Below are positions 59,578 through 64,000 of a DNA stretch of 64,000 nt, piece after piece. The DNA is from Akkermansia muciniphila. Lineage in GTDB: Bacteria > Verrucomicrobiota > Verrucomicrobiia > Verrucomicrobiales > V1-33. Position numbers and translations under genes: made by a program. The DNA lies in assembly GCA_943333275.1 (NCBI GenBank), contig CALQSQ010000002.1:49271-113270 (forward strand), written 5' to 3'. Position 1 is the first letter of the stretch. The number at the start of each line of letters is the position of its first letter. The notes below the pieces were generated by a model that did not search any database, was not told the origin of the DNA, and saw nothing but the letters and a program-made list of their open reading frames with translations.

Positions 59578-59797
59578 GGGTAGTTGGAGATTTTGGTTAA
59601 TTTGGCAGCAAATGCTTAATCCATGGACCTGGCACAGAGGGAATTTACCACCGACTGCCTGTTTGGCGACACCTTATACGCGCACTGTGATCTGTGAAAA
59701 CCCTGGGGACTAAGCGTGATCTGGAGGCCTCCGGCAGCCTTTGCGCTCTCCTGGAAGTCGGGGATGCCGGATTAGATGAAGGTGATTGAGTGGCGGG

Positions 59798-61828
59798 TCA
59801 CGCTGGAGGCAACTTCTTTTTTGGCATGAGGGATTCGGTCAAGCCATACCGGGAGCGGAGTTCCGCCAGGATCTCCGGAGCGAGGCCGTAGCCGGCGGAT
59901 TCTGGGGTGATATTCAAGCGGCGCAGGCGGTGGGAGAGCCGGTCGCAGGCGAGGCGCTCCGGATGATCCGGGCCGAGGAACCGCTCCTTGAAGCAGAGGA
60001 GTTGCTGGTAGGGAGGCTGGCGGTGATCGAAGACATCGGCGGACTGACGGCGAAGGTTGACCTTGATGCGCCAGAGCATGAGCGGAAACGGATTCTCAAA
60101 AAAGCTGTCGTAATACTGGAAGGTGACCTTGCCGGAGTGTTTGTGGATTTTGATGATGTCAGCTTCGTCTGGGTCTCCGTAGACGCGGGCGGCACAGAGA
60201 ACATAAATTCGAAGGATGGCAGGAAGCTCCGGCAGCAGGCTGCGGTGGATCTGGAGGGAATCGTCATCCGGGCAGCCGTGGGCAAAGGCTTCGCAGGATG
60301 ATTCGATATTACGCGAATCTCCGGCGGCGAAGAGCAATTCGCGTGCAGAGGCAAGCGAGGCCTCATAAGTGCCAAAGAAGGTTTTGATGTCGGCCTGAAG
60401 TCGATCGCTCATGTATTTAAGCGGAACCTTTTTCCGGAAATTGGCCAGAGCCAGGTAAGCCAGCAGGTCATCCCGTCGCTGTATGCGCGCAGCTTCCAGG
60501 GTGGTTTCCCCGTAGCGAGAGATAAAGATTTGATGAACTTTGCGCGGGGTGCCGACAACGACGCGGAGTTCCTCGAGCCTGGGGAATTCCGCAGCGGTGG
60601 GGAAACGGCCGCGATCCAGCATAACCTGCCAGCATGCGTCCAACAGTTCCTTGTTGGTCTCGTAGAGGTCCACGGCCTGGCGTTGGAGCCGTGGGCGGAG
60701 GAATCCGAGTCGGCGACTGAGGTTTTCCCAATCGATGACCCGGCGCGTGCGGCGGGCCATCCAATCCTGTGCCTCGCGTGGATCCCGAAAGATGGCGTAG
60801 ATTCCCAGACCGACAGGAAAGGCTTCTGCGTCCAGCGCATGTTCGATGAGGGCCTGAAGTTCTGCTGGCTCGAAATATTTCTGAAAGGTTCCCCGGCTTG
60901 TCAGGTAACCGTCGGCATGAGGGCGGATGGTAGTATATTCCTCCTGGCCATGCACCATGGTGGAGACCAGCAAGGCTCCTTCGGCGAGTTTCCAAGCTGC
61001 CTGCAAGACGCTAACTCGCTCGGCGGGCTTTTCGATGACATTGAGGACGAATCCGAGATTCACGAACCGAGCCGAGCGTTTGGTTTCGGAGGGAAAATGG
61101 GCTGGGTCCCATCCTGAGGCACTAAGGCCCAGTGCATTAAGGCCGACCACATCGGATCCCAATCCACAGCCGTAGTCAAAGAAGGTATCGGATTCGCGAA
61201 GCAGGCCTAATTCCAGAGCGACACGAACAGGCTTGGACAGCTCATTGCGCACGAGGGCCGTGCGGTGGCGGTGGATGGCGGGAGTTTCAGGCTCATCCTG
61301 GTCTTGGATTTGTTCCCCAAGCTCGGTTAAACTGTGCCCTCGGATTTGGAATCCTTTTTCCCGAAGCAGTTGTTCCCAATTCTCCCGAAATCCGATGGTG
61401 GATGTTTCCTGGTAGAGACCAGCAGCGACCTCTGCTTTGGTCAGACGCGAGAAGAGGGAGCGTTTGGGATGTTCCGGTGGCAGAAAGGTTTCTTTGCGGT
61501 GAAGTATCGGGGGATTCGAGTGCGTTGAGAAATCCGTGCGCTTCACCACCCCGGTGGCCAGATTCACCCGCACGGATTCGGCCAGAGCTGGATGTGCGAT
61601 TGAAAGAAAATCCGGGTAGCGCAGGAAGGAGATGGCGAAGTCTGCCGTCGAAAACTTGAGGATGTTAAAAGCGGCAGAGAGTCCAAGCCGTTGGAGGAGT
61701 TTTCCCACAAAGTTTGCAAGTCCTTGGGGCAGGGTGGACTCGTCCGGAGCAAAAACATAGATGGCCGTGGGCAAGCGTTTGCCAAAGGGAAGGTCGGCCA
61801 CGGCCTGTTGATATTCCGCCAGATTCAT
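59798..61828 (-). CDS. Putative DNA phosphorothioation-associated methyltransferase
   Basis: 676 aa; HRHRTALVRNELSKPVRVALELGLL, FFDYGCGLGSDVVGLNALGLSASGWDPAHFP (SAM-binding), FVLNVIEKPAERVSVLQAAWKLA; family known to sit beside dnd loci. Confidence 0.82.
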   Translation of the reverse strand: MNLAEYQQAVADLPFGKRLPTAIYVFAPDESTLPQGLANFVGKLLQRLGLSAAFNILKFSTADFAISFLRYPDFLSIAHPALAESVRVNLATGVVKRTDFSTHSNPPILHRKETFLPPEHPKRSLFSRLTKAEVAAGLYQETSTIGFRENWEQLLREKGFQIRGHSLTELGEQIQDQDEPETPAIHRHRTALVRNELSKPVRVALELGLLRESDTFFDYGCGLGSDVVGLNALGLSASGWDPAHFPSETKRSARFVNLGFVLNVIEKPAERVSVLQAAWKLAEGALLVSTMVHGQEEYTTIRPHADGYLTSRGTFQKYFEPAELQALIEHALDAEAFPVGLGIYAIFRDPREAQDWMARRTRRVIDWENLSRRLGFLRPRLQRQAVDLYETNKELLDACWQVMLDRGRFPTAAEFPRLEELRVVVGTPRKVHQIFISRYGETTLEAARIQRRDDLLAYLALANFRKKVPLKYMSDRLQADIKTFFGTYEASLASARELLFAAGDSRNIESSCEAFAHGCPDDDSLQIHRSLLPELPAILRIYVLCAARVYGDPDEADIIKIHKHSGKVTFQYYDSFFENPFPLMLWRIKVNLRRQSADVFDHRQPPYQQLLCFKERFLGPDHPERLACDRLSHRLRRLNITPESAGYGLAPEILAELRSRYGLTESLMPKKKLPPA

Positions 61829-62034
61829 CAGAGGAGTCTTGCATGATTTCGAAAAAGCGCGAGGGGTTTACCTCAATGGCTCCAAGCCTAATTTACCACG
61901 CAACCCTCAGGAGGGCGCTTTTTAAAAATGAAGCCTGATGTTCAGCATTGATGTATTTCAAAAATTCTGATTTTCGGCAACCAGTATGCAAGCGTATGAT
62001 TTAGATTCTCGATCTCTGATGACTGGGAGTCCAT

Positions 62035-62343
62035 ATGAGCATCGCGTTGGTGAAGCGAGTGGGCAGGGAATCCAATTACAAGCAGGTGCACATCGACCGG
62101 GAATCCTTTCGTCTGGAAAGCGGTGGCTACGCTCACGAAGAAGGCGTAGGCGGGCATTCCTTTGGCGGTATCCTTTTTGAGGCATTTGCTGGCGGTGGGC
62201 GGGATGGGGATTCCTACGAGGCCATGGAGTTCCTGGAAGCATTGCGAGAACGGGCAGGAGATCCCTCTACGCAGGTGGAGATTGATGATAACAGCGATGA
62301 GCCCCTACGCGACTGGGATCAGCTAATGCCGGATGATCTATAG
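62035..62343 (+). CDS. Hypothetical small acidic protein
   Basis: 102 aa ORF MSIALVKRVGRESNYKQVHIDRESFRLESGG...; no recognised family. Confidence 0.45.
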   Translation: MSIALVKRVGRESNYKQVHIDRESFRLESGGYAHEEGVGGHSFGGILFEAFAGGGRDGDSYEAMEFLEALRERAGDPSTQVEIDDNSDEPLRDWDQLMPDDL

Positions 62344-62423
62344 GGCGGAAGAAGGTGAGAAATCGTGATAATTTGGATAAAGGGGACACCCCAATCCTCA
62401 CGGGAAAACGGAGTGCTACGAAC

Positions 62424-62493
62424 TACGAAATTAACGAATTTACGAATTAAGCCCCCCTTTTTTCGTTAATTTCGTTAATTTCGTTAATTTCGT
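62424..62493. repeat. Inverted repeat with 9-bp tandem repeats (TTCGTTAAT)x3
   Basis: Left arm tacgaaattaacgaatttacgaatta; right arm ttcgttaatttcgttaatttcgttaatttcgt. Confidence 0.7.
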
Positions 62494-62507
62494 CGGCTTT
62501 GCTGCAC

Positions 62508-62822
62508 GAGTTCGTGCCTGTGCTCATCAAAAAATGGCGGCCCAAACTGAAGGTGCATGTGTCGAGTTACTTCCTCCAACGCATGAAAACCAAGTGAGAA
62601 AGCTGCAATCACAAGGCCGGGCACATCCGCCTTAACACCGAACTTGTGAAGAAACCGAAGGATCTCCTCGAATACGCCATCGTCCACGAAATGGTTCATT
62701 TAATTGAACCAACGCACAGCGAGCGATTTATGGATAACCTTGGGAAGCATTATCCTACATGGAGAGAATCGCGTGCGGAACTCAACGATCTTCCGCTTTC
62801 AGCGGAGACTTGGCGGGAGTGA
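62508..62822 (+). pseudogene. YgjP/WLM-type metal-dependent hydrolase remnant (5' truncated, in-frame TGA)
   Basis: Frame: EFVPVLIKKWRPKLKVHVSSYFLQRMKTK*ESCNHKAGHIRLNTELVKKPKDLLEYAIVHEMVHLIEPTHSERFMDNLGKHYPTWRESRAELNDLPLSAETWRE. HExxH present; TGA at 62595 replaces the W of the KTKWGSC motif. Confidence 0.75.
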
Positions 62823-62857
62823 CGCGATCACCTGGTTGAAGTCCTGGGCCAGAAATC

Positions 62858-63136
62858 CTAGAGGACTCCCTTTTTCCGACCTTTCGTGGATGGCACTGCA
62901 ACCGCCCCCGCCTGGCTGAGGAAGTCCGCCAGGTCCACCCCCAACCCTCCAGCGAGCTTGAGTAGAACCCAAAGCGTCGGCCGGGCTTCATCCGCTTCCA
63001 GATGCGTGACTGTAGTGCGACTGATGCCCACATTGAGCGCCAGTTGTGTGCAGGACAGGCCCTGCCGCAAACGCTCCCGTTTCAGCAGGAGCACAACCTG
63101 CCTTTCGACGGGATCGAGCTGAGAGGGATTTGGCAC
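62858..63136 (-). CDS. XRE-family HTH transcriptional regulator
   Basis: LLKRERLRQGLSCTQLALNVGISRTTVTHLEADEARPTLWVLLKLAGGLGVDLADFL. Confidence 0.9.
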   Translation of the reverse strand: MPNPSQLDPVERQVVLLLKRERLRQGLSCTQLALNVGISRTTVTHLEADEARPTLWVLLKLAGGLGVDLADFLSQAGAVAVPSTKGRKKGVL

Positions 63137-63195
63137 CCCTCCAAAATTCTCACATTGACGGGGAATGCACGGGCATTAAAATGCCTGAATCTATT

Positions 63196-64000
63196 ATGCC
63201 AACCGACACCAGAACAAATTGGATCGATGCGGTCCTGCTGATGGATTGCCCTAAATGCCAATCGACGGCAAAGGTCAAAGCGAAAAATTGTTACGAAGGC
63301 AGTCGCTTTTGCGACCGATGCCGGGCAAAGTCGCCCCGAACGGCTTGGACGAACCCCAGGGAGGAGGAAACCCAGATCTATTCAATAACCGCTGCCAACT
63401 TGATTTTCTCCCCAAAAGGGAGACTGAGCCGAAAGGCGCTACTTATTCTCTGGGCACTGGGTATTCTTCCCGCCGTGCTTCTTGCCGCTTTTGACCAACG
63501 CTTGGCGACGGTCCTTTACTGCATCGGGTTTTGGATATTCGTAGCGATGCCCTCAGCAGCCAAACGGCTCCAAGATTCCGGGAGATCAGGCGATCTTGTC
63601 TGGTTTTCCCCACTCTTCATACTCGTCCTGGCATTCGTCATCCCGATCTCAGTGGCTTTCCTTGTGGTTCTGCTTGTGTGTTTGTGCCTGCTTTGGAAAA
63701 AGGGCAATCCCAACGCAAATCGATTTGGACCGCCGTCCAGCCGCATCCACTGGAAGCGCGAAATCAAGGAAGCGCGCCACATCACCTCAACACAACCGAA
63801 TCGACCTATGAAAATACACGGATTTTCCGCATCGATCCCCGAAGGAACCTCAACCGACGAGGGGTATATCAAGATGGTCCACGGAACAGTTTACTCTATC
63901 TTGCTGGGAAACGACACGGATGAGGACTGCGATGTCGAAGTTTCCATCGATGGGCGTTCCGTTGGAAGCTGGCGTCTGAAAAGTAGATGGACTATTCGTC
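63196..64000 (+). CDS. DUF805-like membrane protein with N-terminal zinc ribbon, partial (runs off the window)
   Basis: Open frame to window end: MDCPKCQSTAKVKAKNCYEGSRFCDRCRAKS then LIFSPKGRLSRKALLILWALGILPAVLL...AAKRLQDSGRSG. Confidence 0.65.
   Translation, partial: MPTDTRTNWIDAVLLMDCPKCQSTAKVKAKNCYEGSRFCDRCRAKSPRTAWTNPREEETQIYSITAANLIFSPKGRLSRKALLILWALGILPAVLLAAFDQRLATVLYCIGFWIFVAMPSAAKRLQDSGRSGDLVWFSPLFILVLAFVIPISVAFLVVLLVCLCLLWKKGNPNANRFGPPSSRIHWKREIKEARHITSTQPNRPMKIHGFSASIPEGTSTDEGYIKMVHGTVYSILLGNDTDEDCDVEVSIDGRSVGSWRLKSRWTIR

Overview
64 kb of what looks like a Verrucomicrobia-type chromosome. The taxon is inferred only from gene style: large secreted repeat proteins, WD40 Ser/Thr kinases and delta-60/RCC1 proteins. 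The left half (1-39 kb) is mostly housekeeping and secreted-protein genes: two Ser/Thr kinases, an ECF sigma factor, a pair of metzincin-like proteases, accBC, tRNA-Glu(TTC), MFS and EamA transporters, a small degraded mobile patch at 21.4-23.2 kb, and two large secreted repeat proteins (1430 and 3243 aa). The right half (39-62 kb) is a dense defence island. It holds (i) a five-gene minus-strand operon in which every junction is an ATGA-type stop/start overlap: integrase-N-domain-like protein, MoxR AAA+ ATPase, unknown protein, metallopeptidase-VWA protein, divergent S-adenosylmethionine synthetase; (ii) a complete DNA phosphorothioation modification set, dndB-C-D-E-A, with no dndF/G/H visible; (iii) a compact overlapping minus-strand operon of RelA/SpoT-type nucleotidyltransferase, DGQHR protein, HNH nuclease and HARE-HTH + Mrr-type nuclease; (iv) two tandem DGQHR paralogs with a frameshifted GIY-YIG gene and a stand-alone HARE-HTH protein; (v) a putative phosphorothioation-associated methyltransferase. 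The best candidates for an undescribed system are the RSH-DGQHR-HNH-Mrr operon and the MoxR-VWA-MetK operon beside dnd. All family calls come from motifs read by eye; no database search was run.
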